A DNA stretch of 64,000 nt from Trileptium ribeirensis (Eukaryota > Nematoda > Enoplea > Enoplida > Thoracostomopsidae), in contig JASANE010010209.1 in assembly GCA_030248225.1 (NCBI GenBank), positions 33,844-97,843 on the forward strand. The letters are read 5' to 3'. A model generated the notes under the pieces. It was not told where the DNA came from. It did no database searches and saw only the letters and a list, made by a program, of their open reading frames with translations. This document shows, piece by piece, positions 47,000 through 57,590 of this stretch. Every line of letters starts with the position of its first letter. Positions within the stretch are counted from its first letter, which is position 1. The position numbers and the translations under genes are program-made.

Positions 47000-48400
47000 C
47001 AACTTCCAAACAAAAGGACGCCGGCTATCGTAAGCTCAAGGGCGAACCTAAGATATTTGTACCGTATTCCGGGGTCAGATCCAAGAAGCTATGGAGCTTA
47101 GCATGCCGCATGAGAGCTTCACGGAACGCGCTCGGATACCACCGGATTGGTTGACCTCCTCGCATACGTGGTACCCTTGAGGTTCCATGGATGTTAGCTC
47201 TGTTACCTGCTCACAGGGAACACCACTATTCCCTATCGTGATGTCATTCGGAAATTTAATCAACCTACATAATCTGCTTTGGCCAAATATAATTTCCGCT
47301 AATTTATAGCCACGCTAGCCCCCACAAGGGTGGGCCCGACACTTGGTTAACGCTTAATCTCGGATCGTTTCATCTACACAACTCTGTGACGCCTAATTTT
47401 CGCCTATGTTGAACCTTCGGAATTCTCGCGCACACATTCAAATTGTTTTATTAGGTCATCTATCAACGAAACACGCTGAGGTTTGTGACCTTCCGACGCC
47501 AAGCTTGAACGTAGTTTGTCGACTGAAGCGATAAACCCCATTGTACATATCGGTACATGTATCATCAGTCAACACGAAGAGTTTTCAACATTTGTTAACA
47601 AGCGAATCGGTTACACAATCCATGCAGATTAATAACACTAAAGTTATACATGCAGTAGCATCAATACACATCATAAGTAATGGAAATAGCACAATTAACA
47701 TAGCATTTGCACATACTTCACATGGGTAATCAAGTCGAATTGGGGGTCAAAGCCAGTCAAACGTATACAGCTGTAGACTAGCCCAAAAACGTTCAGCTTA
47801 TACGAATACTCAAACGACGGCTGCGCTTACCTTACTAAAAACGGGAAAAGTGCGAACACTATATGACACTGCTAGCAAGGCGGCAAAAGCTAAATGATCG
47901 CTCAATGCCAATCGGGCGGTTCAGGTAAGCTGAAGGCTAACGCAAATTAGTTGACAAACATTAATCTCAGCACATGAAAATACGCACTAGATTGGGATAC
48001 ATCCGCTAAGATAGCAAAGGAAACACGAATGGTTCAGGGTAATGCGATCGCTTATCTTATCGCACAACTATTCTACGAAAGGCTAATATACGACAAAGTA
48101 TAAATGGTGGTTATGTGCCAATAAGATACGACAAATAATTAGCGTTATACCACAATCAACGTTTCAGCGGAGTACAGTACTTTATGACTCATTAAAGATC
48201 GTTACGATAAAAATCAATGACATGACATGACAACAGGTAAGTGATTCTTTATCAAATATGCCAGCAGAGTTATCTTACAGTTGTCTAAATTCCAAAGATC
48301 CGTTTTGTTTGTTTGTATCCATAAGTAATTATCACCAAAACTCCTACTCCAATAACTTTGAGGTCTATTTTAGACAAATTCAATGGCTAAGCAACTGGTG
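47000..48400. other. No gene seen
   Basis: GC-richer patch at 47040-47260 with one 62-codon minus frame of uncertain meaning; the rest is unremarkable. Confidence 0.4.
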
Positions 48401-48439
48401 TCAGGATTAATCACCCCCGAAGACATGTTTATCATACGT

Positions 48440-50310
48440 AACCCAATATGCAGAGAAGTTTTGAACGGCAACTGATTGTAATCTCTTCTATTGCACTCAA
48501 CGCTAACTTACCCGATGGCCAGTTCATCGGGTCTTACAGTACCTAGTTTGAGTGTACGAGCATGCCGATTCGGCATATAATCAGACAATTACTCGATAAA
48601 CAGGGTATAAGAATGTTATTACCAGCACCACGTGGATCTGCCGTCCACAATTAACACTTTGATAGGAGCGTTCCTAATGACTCGCTCGGTAACATCATCC
48701 CTGCTCCAGATTCGTAAATATTATAATCCGCTTTCTATACGCATAGCTATATATGTGTAATTCTCGGTTGCAGCTTAAGGGTTAATAGTTCTTTTGATTT
48801 CAGCCGTTTTCGTTATTCACGTGCATGAACAACTGCGAACCATAAGGGTACCTAGTGAGGGCATTCTAACTGCGCTCGGAGATCCCCTTAAAAATAAGTC
48901 GGCACTAATTTCCTAAATCCTAAATGATTTCCTAAAATTTGCGTTTCTTAATAAATTATATCACTCATTTTTGTACACAATGCCTAAATTTACAAACATG
49001 GTGAATTTAATATTTATTGTTATCGGCGAATTTATTACTGTTTCAGATAATTTTATGAAGCTACTGGATCGAGTCTGATCCAGATAAAATTGCTAAAAAC
49101 GGAATATCTCAAATTCTAAAGTCTTCTAATGACTTAGAGTGAATATGAACTCAGTTGAATTGTTTCCTGAGCCACATAGATTAAAACGCAGCATTTAACG
49201 TTTGTAAAGCAATTGTTGAATTGTTTCTCGAGCAACATACATTAAACGCAGCCCTTGTAGATTGTGTATCCGAGTTTAAGACTCCATGAATTCTAACGTC
49301 TCTGTACATTAATCTTGTCCCAATTGATTTATGTCCGCAAAGGGACAAGATTAAAAGGTATATTTTAAGACAAAAACCGACCTGCAATTCACAGCTCCTT
49401 GCAGATCTTAACTTAGCTCCTAGTGCTTATTCCTTATCCCTTCCGAGTCGCACCTTAAAAATATCGATGTTTCGAACCGCCATTTTAATGTCCCAACCAG
49501 ACGGCTTGAGGCATATATACAGAAAGTGCCTCTGATTGGTTCGAGACTAAAGTACAATTCGGCGGATTAGTTCCTAAGATTTCATCAAAAACTATCTTAA
49601 TTTTCTTAAACAATAAAATGTAAGTAGAGAAAGAGTAATATGATCCAACAAAACTCAAAGTGCCCTACAAGAAATCCGTTCCTCTCGGCCTATTCATCGC
49701 AGCTGATACGTTGACTCGGCCTTATAAGCAAAATCAATTTCTTGTTAAAGAGTATCCGTATCTATAGTAACCTAATTACGTTAGCTTCTTAAGCTGAGAA
49801 ATGTGTCCTTATAACCGAAATCATTTCTGGGTTTACCAGCGTATTGTATACAAATTTCGTATCCAACTTCGCAAAGGCAGATCTTCGTAATACCGTTAAT
49901 ATTGGCGGCTTAGTGTAGAAACTCTATACACGGGTCATTAAAATATGACCCGGCTCGTTTTATGTGCATTTTCTTAGACATAATATAGACTTATATTTAT
50001 TCTCTATCGAAAACCACGAGAACTACGGTTAAACTCGCGATTAGCCCAGTACCGAAGCAATGCCCCACTTTGGACTGTCTACAATTTCTTCGAACTTAAC
50101 CGGGCTTTCAAACTTACACTACTTAGCTGATTCCTACTCGTTTGTATGCTCGAACTCAATTGCTCAAGGGGAATCATTTTATTATCGTTTGATACGCTCG
50201 TCATCGCCGCGAAGCGACCCTGGTTTGTGTAGTGGTTGGACACTTTTCAGCTGAAAAACCAGGCGTCATAGAGAATCCCAATGCGGCAATTTTACGCTGT
50301 TCTATATTCC
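48440..50310 (+). repeat. Dispersed repeat B, copy 2
   Basis: Ends match 960-1270 and 1900-2085 (see copy 1). This copy is about 700 bp longer between the anchors. No coding frame. Confidence 0.6.
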
Positions 50311-50635
50311 GTTGAACCTCTTCCAGTTGTACAACTATACAATACTAATGCATAACTTAGAGGACATTTTGCGGGTATGGGACAAGGGCAAGAGTTCATT
50401 TCTAACAGATAATGGCTCATTTACGTTAATTTGTGTGAGCCGTGACTTAGCTATGTCCTGATAGTGTGCGGTCCGCGTAACAGCGTAGCTACGACGACGG
50501 GGACATATGTGAAAGTCTGCAGGGACTGTGTGGATTTTTTTGTCAGCGCTGACTATACGATATGTCCTTAATAGCTCAAGAACACAGTATAGCATATCGG
50601 TCGTAGATATCTCAATGTATAAATGATGTTATGGG

Positions 50636-51560
50636 GCAAGTTTTGTCAGCTGTCCAACGCTGTAAATTTAAATTTTGGCAACTGTCCTACGCTGTAAATT
50701 TAAATTTTGGCAGTTGTCCAGCGCGGGAAATTCAAATTTTGGCAGCTGTGCAACGCTGTAAATTCAAATTTTGGCAGCTGTCTAGCGCACGAAATTCAAA
50801 TTTTGTCAGCTGTCCAACGCTGTAAATTTAAATTTTGGCAACTGTCCAACGCTGTAAATTTAAATTTAGGCAGTTGTCCAGCGCGGGAAATTCAAATTTT
50901 GGCAGCTGTGCAACGCTGTAAATTCAAATTTTGGTAGTTGTCCAGCCCGGGAAATTCAAATTTTGGCAGTTGTGCAGCGCGGGAAATTCAAATTTTGGCA
51001 GCTGTCCAGCGCGAGAAATTCAAACTTTGGCAGTTGTCCAGTGCGGGAAATTCAAATTTTGGCAGTTGTCCAGCGCGTGAAATTCAAGTTTTGGCAGTTG
51101 TCCAACGCGGGAAATTCAAATTTTGGCAGTTGTCCAGTGCGGGAAATTCAATGTTTGGCAGTTGTCCAGCGCGGGAAATTCAAATTTTGGCAGTTGTCCA
51201 GCGCGGGAAATTCAAATTTTGGCAGTTGTGCAGCGCGGGAAATTCAAATTTTGGCAGCTGTCCAGCGCGGGAAATTCAAATTTTGGCAGCTGTCCAGCAC
51301 GGGAAATTAAAATTTTGGCAGTTGTCCAGCGCGGGAAATTCAAATTTTGGCAGCTGTCCAACGCTGCAAATTTAAATTTTGATAGCTGTCCAACGCTTTA
51401 AATTTAAATTTTGACAGTTGTCCGGCGTGGGAAATTCAAATTTTGGCACTGGTCCAGCGCGGTAAATTCAAATTTTGGCAGTTGTCCAGCGCGGGAAATT
51501 CAATTTTAGCAGTCGTCCAATGCGCGAAATTTAAATTTTGGCAGCTGCCCTGCGCGGCAA
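50636..51560 (+). repeat. 32-bp minisatellite, about 29 units
   Basis: The unit is TTGGCAG(C/T)TGTCCAGCGCGG then GAAATTCAAATT (32 bp). Variation is mainly at CAGCTG/CAGTTG, GTCC/GTGC and GCGGG/GCTGT. The first third uses the GCTGTAAATT variant, the centre the GCGGGAAATTC variant, and the tail mixes both. Since 32 is not a multiple of 3, the repeat opens frames of up to 145 codons in all three + frames; these are not genes. Confidence 0.9.
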
Positions 51561-51647
51561 TAGTGCGCCGGGACTCATATATTTGTCCAGTCCATGACGC
51601 CCAGCTTATTAAACGCAACTAGCTAAGTAAATGCGGACAAAACAGAT

Positions 51648-51788
51648 AGTCAGCCGTGACTGTTGATTGTCCCAACAAGAGAAACTAGACTGTTGAGACA
51701 TAGCTAGACGGTGCACATAGTCAGCCGTTTTGTTGATAGTCCCAACAAGCGAAACTAGACTGTTGAGACATAGCTAGACGGCGCACAC
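51648..51788 (+). repeat. 71-bp tandem duplication
   Basis: AGTCAGCCGT at 51648 and 51719, each followed by TGTTGAT.GTCCCAACAAG and GAAACTAGACTGTTGAGACA. About 10% diverged. Confidence 0.8.
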
Positions 51789-52610
51789 AAATTAACGTAA
51801 ACGAGCCATAATATTCAATTGAATGTTTTAATCTCAACATCTTAGTGCAGAAACTCCTAACCCTTCGGTTCCTGTTCCTGAATGACCAAAATTGTTCAAG
51901 AAACCATCAAAACGATCAATCTTTTTCTAGGTTTTACAATATATTGGGGCGCATCCAAAAAATGGAATGCAATACCGAAATTGAAGCGATATTTTCCTAA
52001 TAATTTTTAGCTAAACTCGTCGTTTTCTATAAACAGTAACGGATCTGCAAGTTGGTCCGGCGGTCGTTTCGACCGTAATGTCTCTATCCTATGAGTGACC
52101 TAAATTGTATCTACGCCGTCGGCTGCTCCATTTGGATCCAATTTCGCAGCCCAACCGAGAAAAACGGTAGGGCCAACATATAAGTTTGAATTTCTCAAAA
52201 TGTGCAAGCCTTTCTCTGTGAAAATTAACACAGAGGCTGGACTCGACACATATTTTCAATTTATGAGGGCCTGGTCAGCGGTCCTACTCAAAACTGGGCC
52301 GTTGAGTCAAGACCTTACGTGTCCGATATAGCATTTCACGATTTTGCACATAAATATTACAATTTCCAATCAAATTTACCTACACTGGCAAATGTGGTAT
52401 TGCAAATGCAGTGTTGGCGTATCGGAGCTTAGCGATTCTGATACTGCCGTGCTGCATTGATGAAACCGGATTCAGATATGGCAAAGCAAAGCAAATATGA
52501 AGCTAAAATGAAACACCTATGTGTGAAAATATGTGCTCAAAGTAGAATCTGCGTAATTGGGTCTACGCAGACATTAACATGAGCGGCTTTTGGGAGAAAT
52601 GCGATGTGGC

Positions 52611-53601
52611 CTCCCAGCTAAAATATGATGTTCGGCACTGACGTTCGGCTAAGCCAAATCTTTAAATTCTAAACCAACTTTAAAACAAAATATCAGCCCC
52701 ACCAGCGTTGAACCAAGCTCCTCCTACATGGAGTAGGCAACGCATACTAAAACAGTAAATATCAACCTAACCACTCGTTCGTGGAAAATACTGGTGACCG
52801 GGAATCCAAAATGGGACACTAGAAGCGAGGGAATTTACTTTAACTACATGTCACCAGGCCTAAGAGTTGATCCTTTCCCGGGGGACCTCTTCATGCCACT
52901 AGCGCAAAGACCAAAATAGAGGCCAGGCCGAATACTCTGGTAAACGAGCCAACGGCCTGCTAAGATAACCAATTCCCTTAGGTCAGCGTTAAGTTCGCTG
53001 GGAAGTCGGTGAAACCATGGTCGCCAGGGCACCATAGTAGGAAAATATGGCCCTAATTCCGTTGGGGGGGGGAATTCAGGGAAGGGGCCCACATCTTTTC
53101 AGCTCCCTCCCAGCTAAAATATGATGTTCGGCACTGACGTTCGGCTAAGCCAAATCTTTAAATTCTAAACCAACTTTAAAACAAAATATCAGCCCCACCA
53201 GCGTTGAACCAAGCTCCTCCTACATGGAGTAGGCAACGCATACTAAAACAGTAAATATCAACCTAACCACTCGTTCGTGGAAAATACTGGAGACCGGGAA
53301 TCCAAAATGGGACACTAGAAGCGAGGGAATTTACTTTAACTACATGTCACCAGGCCTAAGAGTTGATCCTTTCCCGGGGGACCTCTTCATGCCACTAGCG
53401 CAAAGACCAAAATAGAGGCCAGGCCGAATACTCTGGTAAACGAGCCAGCGGCCTGCTAAGATAACCAATTCCCTTAGGTCAGCGTTAAGTTCGCTGGGAA
53501 GTCGGTGAAACCATGGTCGCCAGGGCACCATAGTAGGAAAATATGGCCCTAATTCCGTTGGGGGGAAAAATTCAGGGAAGGGGCCCACCATCTTTTCAGC
53601 T
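52611..53601. repeat. Near-identical 496-bp tandem duplication
   Basis: 52611-53106 is repeated at 53107-53601 with only a handful of differences (for example TGGTGACC/TGGAGACC, GAGCCAACGG/GAGCCAGCGG and a G-run change). Both copies keep an 82-83-codon minus frame (PWFHRLPSELNADLRELV) with no known domain. The high identity points to a recent duplication or an assembly artefact. Confidence 0.9.
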
Positions 53602-53609
53602 ATGCCCCC

Positions 53610-54110
53610 ATAGTCTCTGGACCCCCAATCATCTCATACCCCCAAAACTGATTGCTTCGCAATCAGGGTCGCCCCTTTTCAGCTATACCTGAGATGCTTT
53701 CCATTATTCTGGGATTGGGAGGGTTTTGGCGGCTTTAAAAAGCGATTTTCCCTTAAACGCGTTCAAATAATTCTCGGAACCCCCCTACCCCCCTAAACCT
53801 AATTTTTCGCGCTCTTTCCAATGGAATGGGTCACGAAGCTTTAGGATGGCTGTGGAGCTAGCTACGAACCCTTAAAAACAAGGGGCTTTAAAAAAGTAAT
53901 TTTGGAAAAATAGGAAATTTTTAGGTTTTTGGCCATATCTTAAGAACGGTTTGACCGATTTTGCTCATTTTTACATACGTTACATAAAATTCACCGGGCT
54001 TTCCAATGGAGGTCGTCCCAAAACTATATATTAAGTCATTGTCGAAAAAAGAACAGGAAACTAAGTGATGCAGACTTATTACAATGTAGTAAAACAAAGA
54101 AAAAGCTAAA
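53610..54110. other. Downstream flank of Merlin-like element, no gene
   Basis: Contains homopurine/homopyrimidine patches and a short hairpin TGATTGCTTCGCAATCA (about 53648-53664). Confidence 0.5.
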
Positions 54111-54118
54111 TCTTACCA

Positions 54119-55128
54119 TTAGATGTGGTAGATATCAGAGACCTGGGAGAGGAATGCTCCTTGAAGGTTGCTTTGGAAATTCTGACGCCACATGTATTCG
54201 ATGAGGTAGCGATCAAAGAGGTTGGCGTTGACACCGCCACGCTCTCGAAAAAAGGATTTGAGTCGTCCCCACAAGCCGTCAATGTTCTGCGTATGGGCAG
54301 TGGCGTCGTTCGGGTTGACAAATCGTCGGTCGTGGTGATTGACTCTGGCGTATGTATAAGGTTGCGGATGTGGAAGGGCGGCGAATCCGTCGATATATGT
54401 TCGGAAACTGTCGGTAAGAATTCGGGATCCGGGTCTGACGTGCTGCAATATTAGCGGAATGAGGACAGGAATCGTTCGGTTACGAACGGAGAACAGCAAT
54501 AAACGGTGAGTGTTGCGCTCAATTATACCAAGGACCCAGCCGTGTTGGCGGAGGCGGCGGCCGCGATGGTATTTTCGTTTGAAGAAGAGGGATTCGTCGA
54601 CTTCGACGTCGATGCCGGGGCCTCCAAGAATGAGGTTGTGCCAATGGTCTCGATCGTACGCAACGGCTATGTCGCGGCAATAGTTGAACCAGTCACAAAC
54701 AGTTTCAGTGCTAACGTTAAGTTCTGCACGAACGAATGCCGTTCTCAGGTTGAACAAATACGAAATTATTAAAATAATACCGGTACGGAGAGATACGTGG
54801 TGGCCGTAGAAAAAGGAATTATGCCTGATAGACCATTTTTACGGCAATTCTTATAATCTGAGCAGCGCCATTCATAGTTATCGTGGCGTGTCAAGTCGTT
54901 ACGTTGTGCCAAGTAACAGGGCGGTGGATCGTCGGGTCTGCAGTCACACGTCTTAGAATTGCTTATTAGGTTCCATGAAACAAGTAAATTAAGGGTACTA
55001 TCGTAGTCCAAAGCATTTTCGATAAGATTTATAAAAGTCGTATGCAATTGTTCAAGCTGTGGTCTAGTGAGTATTTGGTCATTTGCGATTATAGTAAAAC
55101 GATGTGCTGGAGGACGTCCAGGGGGCAT
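54119..55128 (-). pseudogene. Merlin (IS1016/ISXO2-like) DDE transposase, frameshifted
   Basis: Two minus-strand frames make up one transposase. The 5' part (55128-54830, opening MPPGRPPAHRF) contains a zinc-ribbon-like CDC-x7-C ... WRC-x4-C arrangement. The 3' part (about 54825-54119) has the ISXO2 domain: SFFYGHHVSL, VDVEVDES-type first Asp (IDVEVDES, about 54600), RRRLRQHGWVLG-like strand, second Asp in RILTDSF (about 54410), and third acidic position in NIDGLWGRLKSF (about 54280). One base-level frameshift at about 54818-54834 separates the halves. The third position is Asp where the family normally has Glu (NxIES/IEG). The frames are otherwise open, so decay is recent. Merlin elements occur in many invertebrates. 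Clear terminal repeats were not found. Confidence 0.85.
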
Positions 55129-55344
55129 ACTAGCAAAACGAGTAAAACATAACGAGTTTCTGAAATATGAAGCACATTATTATTCAAGATAGTTAGAAAT
55201 TAACATAGTCAATGTCACAATAGATAGATCAATATAAGTGCACCCCAAAGCACTTGCGGGAACTTGAACAGACCAGGCGGTACTACCAGAGATACTCACG
55301 GCTGGCAGGCGGTAGACCTTATGCTTTTCGTTTAGAAGGGAACA

Positions 55345-55512
55345 CTTAGGCTTAGTCTTAGGCTTAGTTTCTTAGGCTTAGGCTTAGGCTTAGGCTTAGG
55401 CTTAGTTTCTTAGGCTCAGGCTTAGGCTTAGGCTTAGTTTCTTAGGCTTAGGCTTAGGCTTAGTTTCTTAGCTTAGACTTAGGCTTAGTTTTTAAGGGTT
55501 AGGCTTAGGGTC
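55345..55512 (+). repeat. Interstitial (TTAGGC)n tract
   Basis: CTTAGG/TTAGGC hexamers in runs of two to six, separated by TTAGTTTC spacers, over about 165 bp, ending TTAAGGGTTAGGC. TTAGGC is the telomeric unit of many nematodes; most other animals use TTAGGG. Degenerate and internal, so not a live telomere. Confidence 0.85.
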
Positions 55513-55800
55513 GATCCAAAAACTGACTTCGAATTTGAAATCACCACCTCCGAAAACGGTATAAGCTACATTTTTGGGGAAATCGGAGATAAAAAATTTT
55601 GCTGTCCCAAGGGGTCCCACGGGGGTGGGTCAAAGAGATATGGGTAGGTCCCATCAGCATAGGCATTGATGTGAGCATCTTAAAACCGCGAAAATCGAAC
55701 TCAGCGTGGTCGAAAATGGTAGTAGGTGCGAAATTATGCTGATCGGGCAATTTTTCGAATTTCCCCCCCAACGGAATCAGCGCCGAAAATATGGCGTAGA
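55512..55800. repeat. Inverted relative of the 496-bp unit end
   Basis: TTTCCCCCCAACGGAAT (55760-55776) with flanking CAATTTTTC and GCC.AAAATATGGC is an inverted match to the end of the 496-bp units (about 53040-53080 and 53540-53580: ATATGGCCCTAATTCCGTTG then GGGG). The two lie on either side of the Merlin-like gene. Confidence 0.45.
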
Positions 55801-57590
55801 GATGCCTTATGGCTACAACTAGTAATAGTACATAAATTAGTGGTGGCTACGCCGTGAGCCGTCAACAAACTTTGGTGGAATATAATGTAAGGCAAAATGT
55901 CCAGTGGTGAGGGACCTCTTGCAGGAGCTAACTGGTTATCGCTAGGAGAATTGTAGTTGCAATGATCAAGTGTTACAGGCTGCGATCTGTAAATTTTCTT
56001 ATGCACGCCTACGTTCCTTTATGTTGTTTTCGTTTTGTGAAGTAAAGTAAAATTGTATTGTAGTATCTAGGTAATTGCAGTAAGCCCAGGACGATATGAA
56101 TGTGGTACGCTCATCAACACTGTGTTTACACACCCTACGTGGTAAAGTAAATTAGATATATTAGCCGCTCGATGTATAACTTGTTTCGATTCAAAAAAAC
56201 TTCCTCGAACTGATGGGCGACACGTGTTCTTGGAAAGCACGAGCGCAATTGCGGCTGTGTACTGGAGATTAAATAGAACTTGAAAATATGAAAAGCGATG
56301 AAAGTAGGGTATATTGCCACTATGAATATGACGTCGGCCTATTGTGCCTCTGTATGCGATCACTGATGCTGCCTAAAAGTTTTTGCTTCAGGACATCAGC
56401 ATTTACTAGATATCTGATTACTTTATTGATTGAACTTAGTAGCAGTTAATTGCTTCATTAGTGTCAAGTATTAATACAGCTAACTTTATCCGTACATTGA
56501 GGCGCGGACTCGGAATTGATGTATTGGATTTCTGTTTGGCGTTAATTGTCGCCCAAGCGTCCACTTGTTGCCGTCTTTGCCAGCATTGGTAGTGTCGCTT
56601 GTATCTACAAATAAAAGTTATATGTTACGCTATTTCGACAGGACAGTTTTGGAGATGATTCACAATTTCAACAGCCAGTCATGTTGTATAGCATTGTTAA
56701 TTTGTAACATTTTGTAATGTATATCTTGATTATTTTATAACTGGATTGTAAGTTTTTTGACATTGTACGATTATTGCTAAAGTTATTGATCGTGTAGAGT
56801 CCTAATTGGTGATTTTTGGTTTTATACATTACACGTACCTCCAAGCCATGTAAAGGTGAGAGTTTTTATTTCGGAAGTTTTGGCAATTTTGTCTGACTGC
56901 TGTGAAGCTTCGCAACCTAGGAACTAACTTTAAGTCGTTATGTCAGGTCGTAATTTTCAACAAAAAATGTCTGCCTAAGCCAACTCAGATTTTGACGGAT
57001 TGAGGAATGTAAAGGTTGGGACCTGTACGGTGGATTGGGAACGCTAAGCCAGTTGTATTTGCTTGTTTACTTAAGTTTATTCCGTATAACGAGTGTGGTT
57101 TGTTTGGTTGGAGCTTGTTTGACTAGTAGCGTGTCACAAGTAAGTGGTAGAGTTATTGACACTAAGTAGCTGAATCAGAGAATTTTAACTATATTGACTG
57201 AGTAAATTGATCGAAGCGAAACGTTAACACAAGCAGTCACATATTTTAAGGACTAGGAATACAAGGAGTTCGCCGCTGAGCGTGCTAAACAATAGATTCT
57301 ACTACAAAACAAAACATATATATATATCAAGTCTCTGCGATCGGGTCGGGCTTTAATACGCAGAGGCGCGACAAATTGAAAATAAATAAGGATTAACGAA
57401 ATCCGGATTAAAAATGTCAGTACCAGCGCTAATCGAGTGCCAGATTGGGGAAATGCACCAGGAAATAGTAACGTAAGAAGTGGTAGCACCGCTACGGCTG
57501 GTAGTACAAATGGATCTGTAGTTTCAGCTGTTTGTGGGACATAGTGAACCAGACAACTGAAAAGCCGGATCTCAGTCGGACTTTGCAGCG
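55800..57590. other. No gene seen
   Basis: Short frames only; TATATA run at 57318-57328. I could not identify an LTR here. Confidence 0.4.

Noticed and set aside
47075..47263. 62-codon minus frame loosely like a LINE endonuclease segment
   Set aside because: Only a few residues are suggestive; no second motif nearby.
50636..51560. Regular repeat array resembling a CRISPR, and frames of 76-145 codons in it
   Set aside because: Units are contiguous 32-mers without unique spacers and the host is eukaryotic; the frames arise because the unit length is not a multiple of three.
54125..54772. Plus-strand frames of 88 and 109 codons
   Set aside because: Antisense of the transposase.
55345..55512. 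A true chromosome end
   Set aside because: The tract is short, degenerate and flanked by unique sequence on both sides.
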